Source of the DNA: an uncultured Elusimicrobiales bacterium | GTDB lineage: Bacteria > Elusimicrobiota > Elusimicrobia > Elusimicrobiales > Elusimicrobiaceae | NCBI GenBank assembly: GCA_944327085.1 | Contig: CALVGG010000008.1 | Location: 1-45,460 of the forward strand | Length of the DNA stretch: 45,460 bases | Reading direction: 5' to 3' | Shown here: positions 8,170-16,449 of the stretch, piece after piece | Layout of the letters: each line of letters begins with the position of its first letter | How positions within the stretch are numbered: the first letter of the stretch is position 1 | Notes under the pieces: generated by a model | What the model was told of the DNA's origin: nothing | The model's input: only the letters and a program-made list of their open reading frames with translations | Database searches by the model: none | Program-made: the position numbers and the translations under genes

Positions 8170-8775
8170 TTAAAACCCGTCAAATAAGTTTAACTGTTGG
8201 GGCCCTTTTTTAGGTTTGGACGTCTTTTTTGCCGTCTTTTTGACTGCTTTGGGTGCAGGTTGCTCTGCGGGCTGGGCCGGTGTTTGCGGTGCGGGGGCAG
8301 CGGGTTTAGCGGATGAAGCAGGTACAGGGGTGCCCGGGGCCGGTTGAGGTTTTGCAGCGGGCGGGCAGCCTACATCGTGTTTGGCGTCCATGGCTTTGTT
8401 GGCCAATGCGTCCGCTTCTTTGTTTTGTTCGCGCGGCACGTGTTGGATGTGTACCGCTTTGAAATTTTCCGTAATTTGGCGGATTTGGCCAATCAAGTCT
8501 TTTAAGTTCTGATTCTTGATTTTATATTCTCCTAAGTATTGCTTTACCAAAAGTAAAGAGTCCGAGCGTATATCCAGCTCAGTAGCGCCCATTTCCAGGC
8601 AGGCCTGGGCCGCGCGTTTAAGGGCGGTAAATTCGGCATGGTTGTTGGTGCAATGTGCCAAAAAATGCCCTTCCTGGGCCAGCAGTTTGCCTTCCGGCGT
8701 TTTGATGACGTAAGCCGACGCCCCCGGCCCGGGGTTGCCGCGGCTTCCGCCGTCTATATTTATCTTTACTTTCAT
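8170..8775 (-). CDS. rnhA: Ribonuclease HI with a C-terminal clamp-binding-like tail
   Basis: A 201-residue protein; residues 1-130 form an RNase H domain that cuts the RNA strand of RNA-DNA hybrids. The catalytic acids are visible: Asp8 in DGGSRGNPGPG, Glu48 in NNHAEF, Asp72 in RSDS and Asp122 in KEADALAN. Residues 135-190 are a Pro/Ala- then Lys-rich linker, probably disordered. The last nine residues are QQLNLFDGF, and QLNLF (194-198) matches the bacterial beta-sliding-clamp consensus QL(S/D)LF. That suggests tethering to the replisome (inference). The gene lies upstream of rnpB. A TAAAAT box lies 6 bases before ATG and there is no Shine-Dalgarno. Confidence 0.88.
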   Translation of the reverse strand: MKVKINIDGGSRGNPGPGASAYVIKTPEGKLLAQEGHFLAHCTNNHAEFTALKRAAQACLEMGATELDIRSDSLLLVKQYLGEYKIKNQNLKDLIGQIRQITENFKAVHIQHVPREQNKEADALANKAMDAKHDVGCPPAAKPQPAPGTPVPASSAKPAAPAPQTPAQPAEQPAPKAVKKTAKKTSKPKKGPQQLNLFDGF

Positions 8776-8781
8776 ATATTT

Positions 8782-8787
8782 ATTTTA
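8782..8787 (-). promoter_or_regulatory. TAAAAT box directly before rnhA (leaderless-type promoter)
   Basis: TAAAAT on the minus strand ends 6 bases before the rnhA start codon, with AAATAT between, identical to the spacer before rsmI. No Shine-Dalgarno is present. Confidence 0.45.
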
Positions 8788-8844
8788 GCAAATATCGCCG
8801 TTGGTCCGCCCGCGGCCCCGATAAAAAACAAGCCGCGGGGGTGG

Positions 8845-8858
8845 ATATTTCGTATAAT
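8845..8858 (+). promoter_or_regulatory. Extended -10 promoter for the DAACS symporter gene
   Basis: ATATTTCGTATAAT, with a perfect TATAAT at 8853-8858, lies 34 bases before the ATG at 8892. The identical 14 bases occur at 12101-12114 before ileS. No good -35 box is visible at 16-18 bp spacing. Confidence 0.55.
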
Positions 8859-8891
8859 AAAAAAGTTATTTTACTAATTAAAGAGAAATGT

Positions 8892-10151
8892 ATGTTTAAA
8901 TTCAAAAAAAGAAAACTGCTTAAACTGCGGCTTAAATGGGGGCTGCTCCCCGCGGTGATTATTGCCATTATAGCGGGGCTTGCGTGCGGGGTGTTTTTCC
9001 CCGATTGGTTAACGCGCGTGTTTGTTACCATTAACGGTATTTTTGGTAATTTTTTAGGGTTTATTATTCCTTTGCTTATTATCGGCCTGGTGGCCCCCGG
9101 CATTGCCGAATTGGGGCGCAGTGCGGGTAAACTGTTATTTATTACCACGGCTTTGGCTTACGGGTTTACGCTGGCTTCCGGCTTTTTCAGCTATGCGGTG
9201 GCCGATGTTACCTACCCGTGGTTAATTACCGCGGCGGACCGGGTAACCGCTTTTGGCGAGGCGGTAGCCTTAAAACCTTATTTTACTATTCCCATGCCGC
9301 CCATGATGGACGTAATGACGGCTTTGGTGCTGGCTTTTACGCTGGGGCTGGGAATGGCCGCTATACCCGGCACGCGCTTAAAAGGCGCCATGCAGGATTT
9401 TAGAGACATTATTGACCGGGTGATTGTGTCAGTCATCATCCCGGTATTGCCGCTTTATATTTTTGGCATTTTTTTAAATATGACGGTAAGCGGGCAAGTG
9501 GTGCCTGTATTGAAAGTATTTGCCAAAATTATTGTGCTTATTTTTGCCATTACGGCCGTTATGTTGTTTTTGCAGTTTTTGGTGGCGGGCATTGTGGGGG
9601 GCAAAAACCCTTTTGCCATGCTTAAAACCATGATGGTGTCTTATATGACGGCGTTGGGCACGCAGTCTTCCGCCGCTACCATACCCGTTAATTTAAAACA
9701 GGTGGAAAAACTGGGCGTTAAAAAAGAAATAGCCGGTTTTGTGGTGCCGTTGTGTGCCACCATTCATTTGTCCGGCAGTACCATGAAGATTGTTGCCTGC
9801 TCTATGGCTATTTTTTTAATGACGGGCCACTCCATTCACTTTACCCAATACGCGGGCTTTATTTTTATGCTGGGTATTACCATGGTGGCCGCCCCGGGTG
9901 TGCCGGGCGGAGCCATTATGGCGGCCTTGGGCATTTTGCAAAGTATGCTGGGCTTTGGCGAGGCCGAACTGGGGCTGATGATTGCTTTGTACATTGCCAT
10001 GGACTCTTTTGGCACTGCCTGCAATGTAACGGGGGACGGCGCCATTGCGGTGATTGTGGACAAACTTTATTCCCGCCGCCCCGTGGTGCCGGCGGCCGTT
10101 CCGCCCGCGCCTACGCAGCCCAGCAACCCGCAGGGCATACGCATAGGCTAG
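8892..10151 (+). CDS. Dicarboxylate/amino acid:cation symporter (DAACS family)
   Basis: A 419-residue secondary transporter of the GltP/DctA/SstT type, driving uptake of glutamate, aspartate, serine/threonine or C4-dicarboxylates with sodium or protons. I start at 8892 because the in-frame ATG at 8841 lies upstream of the TATAAT box. Seen in the sequence: multiple helices from residue 15, a serine-rich TQSSAATIP re-entrant loop, the PLCATIHLSGSTMK segment, GVPGGAIMAALGI, and MDSFGTACNVTGDGAIAVIV in the last core helix, where the substrate-binding Asp/Asn residues lie in this family. It faces gdhA across a shared terminator; a glutamate link is possible but not shown. Confidence 0.9.
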   Translation: MFKFKKRKLLKLRLKWGLLPAVIIAIIAGLACGVFFPDWLTRVFVTINGIFGNFLGFIIPLLIIGLVAPGIAELGRSAGKLLFITTALAYGFTLASGFFSYAVADVTYPWLITAADRVTAFGEAVALKPYFTIPMPPMMDVMTALVLAFTLGLGMAAIPGTRLKGAMQDFRDIIDRVIVSVIIPVLPLYIFGIFLNMTVSGQVVPVLKVFAKIIVLIFAITAVMLFLQFLVAGIVGGKNPFAMLKTMMVSYMTALGTQSSAATIPVNLKQVEKLGVKKEIAGFVVPLCATIHLSGSTMKIVACSMAIFLMTGHSIHFTQYAGFIFMLGITMVAAPGVPGGAIMAALGILQSMLGFGEAELGLMIALYIAMDSFGTACNVTGDGAIAVIVDKLYSRRPVVPAAVPPAPTQPSNPQGIRIG

Positions 10152-10171
10152 TTGTTTTAAAAAGTGTAAAT

Positions 10172-10201
10172 AAAACCCCCGTTCATTTGAACGGGGGTTT
10201 T
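10172..10201. terminator. Bidirectional terminator between symporter gene and gdhA
   Basis: A perfect 14-bp stem (10172-10185 with 10188-10201) with a two-base loop as drawn (larger in practice), A-run on one side and T-run on the other. It serves both convergent genes. Confidence 0.92.
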
Positions 10202-10216
10202 GTTTTTAAACTTTGT

Positions 10217-11566
10217 TTATACCAGGCCTTGGTCAATCATTGCATCGGCCACTTTTTTAAAGCCGAAGATGTTGGCCCCGGCCATATAATCACCGGGCAT
10301 ACCGTATTGCGCGGCAGCTTCCAGGCAGTTGGTGTGAATACTGGTCATAATACGCTGGAGGTATTGGTCCACCTCTTCGCGCGTCCAGTATACGCGCATA
10401 CTGTTTTGGGTCATTTCCAGGCCGGACACGGCCACCCCGCCCGCGTTGGATGCTTTACCGGGGGAGTAAAGCATTTTGGCTTCTTTAATCAGGTCAATAG
10501 CCTGCGGGGTGCAGGGCATGTTGGAGCCTTCACACACGCCTTTGCAGCCGTTTAGGGCCAGGGTTTTGGCGTCTTCTTCCAACAGTTCGTTTTCACACGC
10601 GGTGGGGAAGGCTAAGTCGCAGGGGATGTCCCACGTTTTTTTGCCGGAGCGGAAATGGCTGTGTTTAAATTTCTCCCCGTATTCTTTTAAACTGCCGCGG
10701 CGCACGAATACCAGGTCTTTTAAGAAGGCCAGCTTTTCGGCGTCTATGCCGTCTGGGTCATACACGCTGCCGTCATAATCCATAAAGCCTACCACTTTGG
10801 CTCCCAGCAGGGTCAGTTTTTCCATGGCGTAAATACCCACATTGCCCGTGCCGGATATAATGCAGGTTTTTCCTTCCAGGCTGTCTCCTTTGTTCTTGAG
10901 CATATTTTGGGCAAAATAGGCCACGCCGTAACCGGTGGCTTCCGGGCGCAGCAAGCTGCCGCCCCAGTTGGGTTTTTTGCCGGTAAAGGCGCCGGTAAAA
11001 TCGTTGGTTAATTTTTTGTACTGGCCAAACATATAGCCAATTTCCCGCGCGCCGCAGCCCAGGTCTCCGGCGGGGATGTCTGTATGGTAACCGATATGGT
11101 GGTAAAGTTCGTTAATAAAAGAGTGGCAAAAACGCATCACTTCACTGTCGGACTTGCCGCGGGTGTCAAAATCGCTCCCGCCTTTGCCGCCTCCCAGGGG
11201 AAGGGTGGTTAAACTGTTTTTAAAAACTTGTTCAAAACCTAAAAATTTTAATACGTCCTGGTTTACTGTGTTGTGAAAGCGCATGCCGCCTTTATACGGC
11301 CCCAAGGCGCTGTTGTATTGCACGCGAAAGCCGCGGTTTACGTGTATTTCGCCTTTGTCGTCCTGCCAAGGCACACGGAAGATGATGGTGCGTTCCGGTT
11401 CCACAATGCGCTCTAAAATGCGTTCTTTAATATATAAGAGGTGTTGCTGTAAAACGGGGGTAAGGCTGGAAACCACTTCTTTAACGGCTTGGTGAAAGAC
11501 TTTTTGGGCCGGGTCTTTTTTGGCGACATAATCCAAAAAATCGGCGGCGTAGGTTTTGCTGTCCAT
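10217..11566 (-). CDS. gdhA: NADP-type glutamate dehydrogenase
   Basis: A 449-residue hexameric-type glutamate dehydrogenase, interconverting 2-oxoglutarate plus ammonium and glutamate; the main ammonia-assimilation step in many gut anaerobes. Clear family marks: YKGGMRFH near residue 92, PLGGGKGGSDFD near residue 122 (substrate-binding Lys), PAGDLGCGAREIGYM near residue 164 (catalytic Asp), and the Rossmann motif SGTGNVGIYA near residue 240. Length and sequence fit the bacterial GdhA class, usually NADP(H)-linked. It is a single-gene unit with a good sigma-70 promoter (11594-11621), AGGAGG 5 bases before ATG, and a terminator after it. Confidence 0.95.
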   Translation of the reverse strand: MDSKTYAADFLDYVAKKDPAQKVFHQAVKEVVSSLTPVLQQHLLYIKERILERIVEPERTIIFRVPWQDDKGEIHVNRGFRVQYNSALGPYKGGMRFHNTVNQDVLKFLGFEQVFKNSLTTLPLGGGKGGSDFDTRGKSDSEVMRFCHSFINELYHHIGYHTDIPAGDLGCGAREIGYMFGQYKKLTNDFTGAFTGKKPNWGGSLLRPEATGYGVAYFAQNMLKNKGDSLEGKTCIISGTGNVGIYAMEKLTLLGAKVVGFMDYDGSVYDPDGIDAEKLAFLKDLVFVRRGSLKEYGEKFKHSHFRSGKKTWDIPCDLAFPTACENELLEEDAKTLALNGCKGVCEGSNMPCTPQAIDLIKEAKMLYSPGKASNAGGVAVSGLEMTQNSMRVYWTREEVDQYLQRIMTSIHTNCLEAAAQYGMPGDYMAGANIFGFKKVADAMIDQGLV

Positions 11567-11593
11567 AGTTCCCTCCTGTTGGCTGATACCTTT

Positions 11594-11621
11594 ATTATAA
11601 CATCATTTTTTCTTTGTGCAA
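11594..11621 (-). promoter_or_regulatory. Sigma-70-type promoter of gdhA
   Basis: On the minus strand TTGCAC (11616-11621) and TATAAT (11594-11599) are separated by 16 bp and lie 28 bases before the gdhA start. This is the best consensus promoter in the window, and shows that the organism also uses ordinary leadered promoters. Confidence 0.75.
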
Positions 11622-11686
11622 GCACTTGCGGGGCGGCGTGTTTTATGCTATAACAAAAGTTAGATAAACTAATATCAGGGAGCATT

Positions 11687-12073
11687 ATGGCAGGCAAATT
11701 ATCATCAAATATGGAAGACTATCTGGAGGCCATCTCTCTGGCGGCTGACGAAAACGGCCGTGCCCGCATTACCGACGTGCGCGATATGCTGGGCGTAAAA
11801 ACCCCCAGCGTAACGGGTGCGGTAAACGCCTTGGCCAAAGCCGGGTATTTGATACACGAGCCTTACCAGGGGGTGGAACTTACCGCCAAAGGCCGCCGCG
11901 CGGCCGAAGACGTAAAAAAACGCCATGCCATTTTAAGCCGCTTTTTAACCCAGGTCATTGGCGTAAGCCCCAAAACGGCCGATATTGACGCCTGCAAAAT
12001 GGAACATACCGTCAGCCGGGAAACCATAGAAAAACTGCACGCTTACCTGCACAAACAAACCGGCAAAAAATAA
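11687..12073 (+). CDS. DtxR/MntR-family metal-dependent regulator
   Basis: A 128-residue winged-helix repressor of the iron/manganese-responsive DtxR-MntR family. The N terminus (residues 7-70) has the typical MEDYLEAISLA start and a recognition helix in VKTPSVTGAVNALAKAGYL. The dimerisation half carries KRHAILSRFL and DACKMEHTVS, which hold the Cys/Glu/His metal ligands in MntR-like members. It lacks the SH3-like third domain of long DtxR proteins. GGGAG lies 6 bases before ATG. No metal transporter is adjacent, so its targets are unknown; the P-type ATPase 4.4 kb downstream is a candidate only by proximity. Confidence 0.85.
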   Translation: MAGKLSSNMEDYLEAISLAADENGRARITDVRDMLGVKTPSVTGAVNALAKAGYLIHEPYQGVELTAKGRRAAEDVKKRHAILSRFLTQVIGVSPKTADIDACKMEHTVSRETIEKLHAYLHKQTGKK

Positions 12074-12087
12074 CCTGCCGGGGCGTG

Positions 12088-12114
12088 TTGTACCCTCTTA
12101 ATATTTCGTATAAT
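12088..12114 (+). promoter_or_regulatory. Promoter of the ileS operon
   Basis: TATAAT at 12109-12114 inside the 14-base block ATATTTCGTATAAT (also at 8845-8858). A TTGTAC at 12088-12093 gives a short 15-bp spacing. The leader to the ileS ATG is about 30 bases, too short for a T-box riboswitch. Confidence 0.5.
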
Positions 12115-12150
12115 GAAAATATATCCTTAATTTAGAGGGAGTGTACTCTC

Positions 12151-14979
12151 ATGGCAAAAAACAGTAAAAATAAATATTCCCACACCGTTCTGCTTCCGCA
12201 GACCGAGTTCCCCATGCGTGCCGGGCTTACGCAAAAAGAGCCTAAAATTTTAGAGTTTTGGCAAAAAATGAACCTTTATGAAGCCATGCTTAAAAAGAAT
12301 GAAGCCGGCAAACATTTTATTCTGCACGACGGGCCTCCCTACGCCAACGGCAAAATACACATTGGCCACGCGTTGGACAAAACGATTAAGGATATTATTT
12401 TAAAAAGCCGCGCAATGACGGGGCATTATACGCCTTATGTTCCTGGGTGGGACTGCCATGGCCTGCCTATTGAACAAGCCCTGCTGAAAGAATTAAAACA
12501 AGACAAAAAACACATTACCGATGTGCCCGCCTTCCGCAAAAAAGCGCGCGAATTTGCCGCCAAATTTATTGATATCCAGCGCCAGGGCTTTAAACGCCTG
12601 GGCGTGCAGGGTGATTGGGACAACCCGTACCTCACCATGGCCCCGCGCTATGAAGGCATTACCATCGGTGTGTTTTTGGATTTGATTGAAAAAGGCTACG
12701 TATACAAAGGTCAAAAAACCATTACCTGGTGCTCCCACTGCGAAACGGCCCTGGCCGACGCGGAAACCGAATACAAGGATGTGGAATCCACTTCTATTTA
12801 TTTGCGTTTTAAACTGGCGCACCCCACGGCCGAAATTTTTGGCGATTTGGACTTTTCCAAACCCGTCTCTTTAGCCATTTGGACCACCACCCCGTGGACC
12901 ATCCCTTCCAATATGGCGGCTGCCGTGTCCAATACGGAAGATTACGCCATTTTGAAAGACGCTAAAACCGGTGAGTATTATATTGTGGCCGAAAAACTGG
13001 CCGAAGAATTTATCAAAAATACCGGCTTGGAAGCTGCCCAAGAGGGCAAAGTGCCCGGGGAAAAACTGGTGGGTCTTAAATACATCCACCCGCTTAGCGG
13101 AAAAGAAAACCCCGTCATTTGGACGGACTTTGTAACCATGGACGCCGGTGTGGGTATTGTGCACATCGCCCCCGGCCACGGCGAGGACGACTTCCGCGCC
13201 GGCAAACAATGGGGCTTGGACGTGTTCTGCCCTGTGGACGAAAAAGGCTGCTACACCAAAGACGCCGGCATTTTTGAAGGCATGCACGTTTTTGAAGCCA
13301 ACCCCTTAATGGTAAAAAAATTGGACGAGCTGGGCGCTTTAATTAAAGAACAAAAAATCACCCACAGCTATCCGCACTGCTGGCGCTGCCATAACCCCAT
13401 CATCTTCCGCGCTACGGAACAGTGGTTTATGAGCATTGATAAAGACGGCCTGCGCGAAAAACTGCAGGACGGACTCAAAAATGTAAAATTCTACCCTGCC
13501 GGCGGCGAAGAACGCATGCGCGCCATGATCGGCCTGCGGCCGGATTGGTGTTTATCCCGCCAGCGCTTCTGGGGTACGCCGGTTACCATTTTATATTGTA
13601 AAAAATGCGGCAAACCGCAAATCAATCACGAGCTGTTCTCTTTCATTAAAGAACGCGCGATGAAGGAAGGGTCCGATTTCTGGTTCATTGACCCGGTGGA
13701 AAAATTAATGCCGCAAGGGTATCAGTGTGAATGCGGCTCGCACGAGTTTCGCAAAGAAACGGATATTTTGGACGTATGGTTGGATTCGGGCGTGTCCTGG
13801 GCGGCCGTACTGAAAGACCGCGGGTTGGATTTCCCGGCGGATGTATATTCCGAAGGGTCCGACCAGCACCGGGGCTGGTTCCAAAGCTCTTATATTCCTT
13901 CTTTTACGCTGGAAGGCGTGCCGCCGTTTAAAACCATTGTAACCCACGGCATGGTGCTGGACCAGCAAGGCCGCCCGATGCATAAATCCCTGGGCAACAG
14001 CGTGGCGCCGGAAGATGTGATTAATAAATACGGGGCGGACATTTTGCGCCTGTGGGTAGCCTTTTCGGACTATCAGGAAGACGTGCGTATTTCCGACGAA
14101 ATTTTAGGCGGCCCGGTGGATACTTACCGCAAACTGCGCAATACCATACGCTATGCACTGGGCAATTTGTTTGACTATGACCCTGCCAAACACGCCGTGG
14201 ACGCGGCCGATTTAACGGAAATGGACCAGTACATGCTGGGCCGGCTGGACGCGTTAATACAGGACGTGCATAAAGGTTACGACAGCTTTAACTTCCGTTA
14301 CGCCATGCGCAGCATTGCCAATTTCTGCATATTGGATTTGTCCTCTTTTATGTTGGACGCCTCCAAAGACCGCTTGTACACGCTGGGGGCGTCTTCCCAC
14401 GCCCGCCGCAGTGCGCAGACGGTGCTGGCGGAAATTGTAAAAGCACTTTTACAGTTGATGGCGCCGGTGCTTTCCTTTACGGCGGAAGAAGCGTGGCAGG
14501 TATTGCGCTCTATCCCGGCCGGTGCGGGCTTGCCGGAAAGCATCTTCCTGTCTGATATGCCGCGCAACGCCTCTATGGTGCCGGACGTAAAGCTGGAAGA
14601 AAAATGGAACAAAATCCGCGATATACGCGATTTGGTCCAAAAAGAATTGGAAGACGCCCGCCAAAAAGGCGTGATTGGCGCCTCGCTGGAAGCTAAAATC
14701 ATTTTCAAAACCGATAACCCGGAAATGAAAGCCTTCTTGGAAGAAACCAAATCCCTCTGGCCGGAAATTGCCATTGTGTCTGCGGTGGACGTGCAGGACG
14801 GCGCAAGCGAACTGGATATTGAAGCCGTGCACGCCCCGGGCCAAAAATGCCCCCGCTGCTGGCAGTGGAAAGAGGACGTAGGCTCCAACCCCAAACATGC
14901 GGACTTGTGCGCCCGCTGTGCGGCCGTGTTGGAAAAAGAAGGCTTAAGCGTGCAGGAAGAGGAGCCGGCCGGTGTCTAA
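12151..14979 (+). CDS. ileS: Isoleucyl-tRNA synthetase
   Basis: A 942-residue class I aminoacyl-tRNA synthetase charging tRNA-Ile. It has the HIGH-type motif PPYANGKIHIGHALD near residue 62, CP1 editing-domain sequence (TTTPWTIPSN near residue 250), and WLDSGVSW and SDQHRGWFQSS in the catalytic core. A C-terminal zinc-finger module has Cys pairs in CPRCW and CARC. The signature usually read as KMSKS appears as GRPMHKSLGN near residue 610, so the first Lys is Pro and the first Ser is His, while the second Lys is kept. The length is normal for a bacterial enzyme. It heads a six-gene operon and overlaps lspA by 8 bases. GAGGGAG precedes ATG. Confidence 0.96.
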   Translation: MAKNSKNKYSHTVLLPQTEFPMRAGLTQKEPKILEFWQKMNLYEAMLKKNEAGKHFILHDGPPYANGKIHIGHALDKTIKDIILKSRAMTGHYTPYVPGWDCHGLPIEQALLKELKQDKKHITDVPAFRKKAREFAAKFIDIQRQGFKRLGVQGDWDNPYLTMAPRYEGITIGVFLDLIEKGYVYKGQKTITWCSHCETALADAETEYKDVESTSIYLRFKLAHPTAEIFGDLDFSKPVSLAIWTTTPWTIPSNMAAAVSNTEDYAILKDAKTGEYYIVAEKLAEEFIKNTGLEAAQEGKVPGEKLVGLKYIHPLSGKENPVIWTDFVTMDAGVGIVHIAPGHGEDDFRAGKQWGLDVFCPVDEKGCYTKDAGIFEGMHVFEANPLMVKKLDELGALIKEQKITHSYPHCWRCHNPIIFRATEQWFMSIDKDGLREKLQDGLKNVKFYPAGGEERMRAMIGLRPDWCLSRQRFWGTPVTILYCKKCGKPQINHELFSFIKERAMKEGSDFWFIDPVEKLMPQGYQCECGSHEFRKETDILDVWLDSGVSWAAVLKDRGLDFPADVYSEGSDQHRGWFQSSYIPSFTLEGVPPFKTIVTHGMVLDQQGRPMHKSLGNSVAPEDVINKYGADILRLWVAFSDYQEDVRISDEILGGPVDTYRKLRNTIRYALGNLFDYDPAKHAVDAADLTEMDQYMLGRLDALIQDVHKGYDSFNFRYAMRSIANFCILDLSSFMLDASKDRLYTLGASSHARRSAQTVLAEIVKALLQLMAPVLSFTAEEAWQVLRSIPAGAGLPESIFLSDMPRNASMVPDVKLEEKWNKIRDIRDLVQKELEDARQKGVIGASLEAKIIFKTDNPEMKAFLEETKSLWPEIAIVSAVDVQDGASELDIEAVHAPGQKCPRCWQWKEDVGSNPKHADLCARCAAVLEKEGLSVQEEEPAGV

Positions 14980-15457
14980 CGCCTGGCTGCGCCTGAAAAC
15001 CTGGTTGGCGCACAACAAATCCGTTTGGGTTTGGGGTGCGCTGATCGTGGCGGCGGACCGTGCCAGCAAAAACTGGGCGCTTGGTTATTTGCAGGATAAA
15101 GACGTAAATATTTTTGCCTATTTCCGCCTGCATTATGTGGAAAATACCGGCATGGCTTTTGGTCTCATGCAAAACGGCAATATGCTTTTAATTTGGATTA
15201 TGCTGGCCGTTTTGGCTTATTTGGCTTATAGCTGGAAGGAGCTGGTTGCAGCCGGGCCTTTGGCCAAGTGGGGGGCCGTGTTCATTTTTGCGGGTGCGGT
15301 GGGTAATCTTTATGATAGAATAAAATTAGGTTTTGTAGTAGATTTTTTGGATTTTAGGGTTTGGCCGGTATTTAATATAGCGGACTCTTTTATCACAGTG
15401 GGCGGGGTGTTACTGGCAGCTTCTTTGCTGTTTTGGCGCCCCCGGGAGGCAAAATGA
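14972..15457 (+). CDS. lspA: Lipoprotein signal peptidase (signal peptidase II)
   Basis: A 161-residue inner-membrane aspartyl protease that removes the signal peptide of diacylglyceryl-modified prolipoproteins. Four hydrophobic segments are visible. The catalytic aspartates are Asp124 in VVDFLDF and Asp138 in FNIADSFI; the upstream DRASKNWA, ENTGMAFG and GNLYDRI motifs are also present. The start is GTG at 14972, with GAAGAGGAG upstream, and lies 8 bases inside ileS. Its stop overlaps the ATG of the next gene, which encodes a lipoprotein and so a likely substrate. Confidence 0.94.
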   Translation: MSNAWLRLKTWLAHNKSVWVWGALIVAADRASKNWALGYLQDKDVNIFAYFRLHYVENTGMAFGLMQNGNMLLIWIMLAVLAYLAYSWKELVAAGPLAKWGAVFIFAGAVGNLYDRIKLGFVVDFLDFRVWPVFNIADSFITVGGVLLAASLLFWRPREAK

Positions 15458-16440
15458 AAAAGTGTTTACTGCTGGTAATGTCTTTACTGATGTTAGTAGC
15501 CTGTTCTTCTAAGGAAGACCGCCTTTTCCAACAAGCACAGCTGGCTACGGATAAAGGAGATTTTACCAAAGCCATCCGCCTATATACCACCTTGCTTAAA
15601 CAAGACCCAGATAACATTGCCGCCCATACCAACCGGGGTATTTTGTTTGAACGCCTGCCCGTAAAAAATGATCAGGAACGCCGCAAAAACCAAGCCCTGG
15701 CCGAGCAGGATTACGTAGCCGCCATTAAAGGGGCCCCCAACGTGGCGGAGGTATACAATAACCTGGGTGCTTTGCTTTTAGATACGGGCCGCTATTCGGA
15801 CGCCGTTTACTATTTGCAACGTGCCACCAACATACGCCCCCAATATTTTTTGGCCTGGATGAACTTGGGCATTGCTTATTATCAGCAAGGAAAAGTAACC
15901 GAGGCCTTAAGCAGTTTTGCCCGGGCTTATAATATCCGGCAGGATTACCCCAATTTATATTTAAACCGCGGGTTGGCGTATTTTTCTATGGGGGATTACG
16001 AGTCCGCCCTGAACGATTACACCACCTTGCTGCGTTTAAAAGGGCCGGATGCCCGCGCTTTGTTGGAACGCGGCCGCGCATTTATGAAACTGAAATATTA
16101 TGCCAACGCCATGGACGATTTTGAAATGGCAGCCCAGTTGCAGCCTTCTTATGCGCTGGCTTATTATTATATGGGGGAATTGCTGTTCTTGCAGGGGGAA
16201 ACAAACGAGGCCTTGGGTATGATTTCCAAAACCAAAGAACTTGCCAGCCGTTATGTGCCCGCTTATGAATTAATGGGCGATATGCTGGCGCTGGAAGACC
16301 CGCCCTCCGCCGTGGCTAACTATTTGGTTGCCCGCAAGCTGGACCCGGCCAACGCCGCCAAATATAATTATAAAATGAGAATGATGAGCACCGAAGCCGG
16401 ACGCAAAAACGTGGTGGCGCGGCGATTTTTAACAAAATAA
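15454..16440 (+). CDS. TPR-repeat lipoprotein
   Basis: A 328-residue exported protein with a type II signal peptide: MKKCLLLVMSLLMLVAC, lipobox LVAC with Cys17 as the expected lipidated residue. The mature part is built of about seven tetratricopeptide repeats from residue 22 on (motifs such as NLGALLLDTGRYSDAVYY, NLGIAYYQQGKVTEAL and NRGLAYFSMGDYESAL), which form a protein-binding superhelix. I start at 15454 because it gives the signal peptide, has GGGAGG just upstream and makes an ATGA overlap with lspA. It could be an envelope assembly or scaffolding factor like other TPR lipoproteins; the partner is unknown. Confidence 0.85.
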   Translation: MKKCLLLVMSLLMLVACSSKEDRLFQQAQLATDKGDFTKAIRLYTTLLKQDPDNIAAHTNRGILFERLPVKNDQERRKNQALAEQDYVAAIKGAPNVAEVYNNLGALLLDTGRYSDAVYYLQRATNIRPQYFLAWMNLGIAYYQQGKVTEALSSFARAYNIRQDYPNLYLNRGLAYFSMGDYESALNDYTTLLRLKGPDARALLERGRAFMKLKYYANAMDDFEMAAQLQPSYALAYYYMGELLFLQGETNEALGMISKTKELASRYVPAYELMGDMLALEDPPSAVANYLVARKLDPANAAKYNYKMRMMSTEAGRKNVVARRFLTK

Positions 16441-16449
16441 AAGGAAAAA

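Noticed and set aside
12074-12150. T-box riboswitch before ileS
   Set aside because: The leader is about 30 bases from the promoter box to ATG and lacks a T-box sequence or specifier stem.
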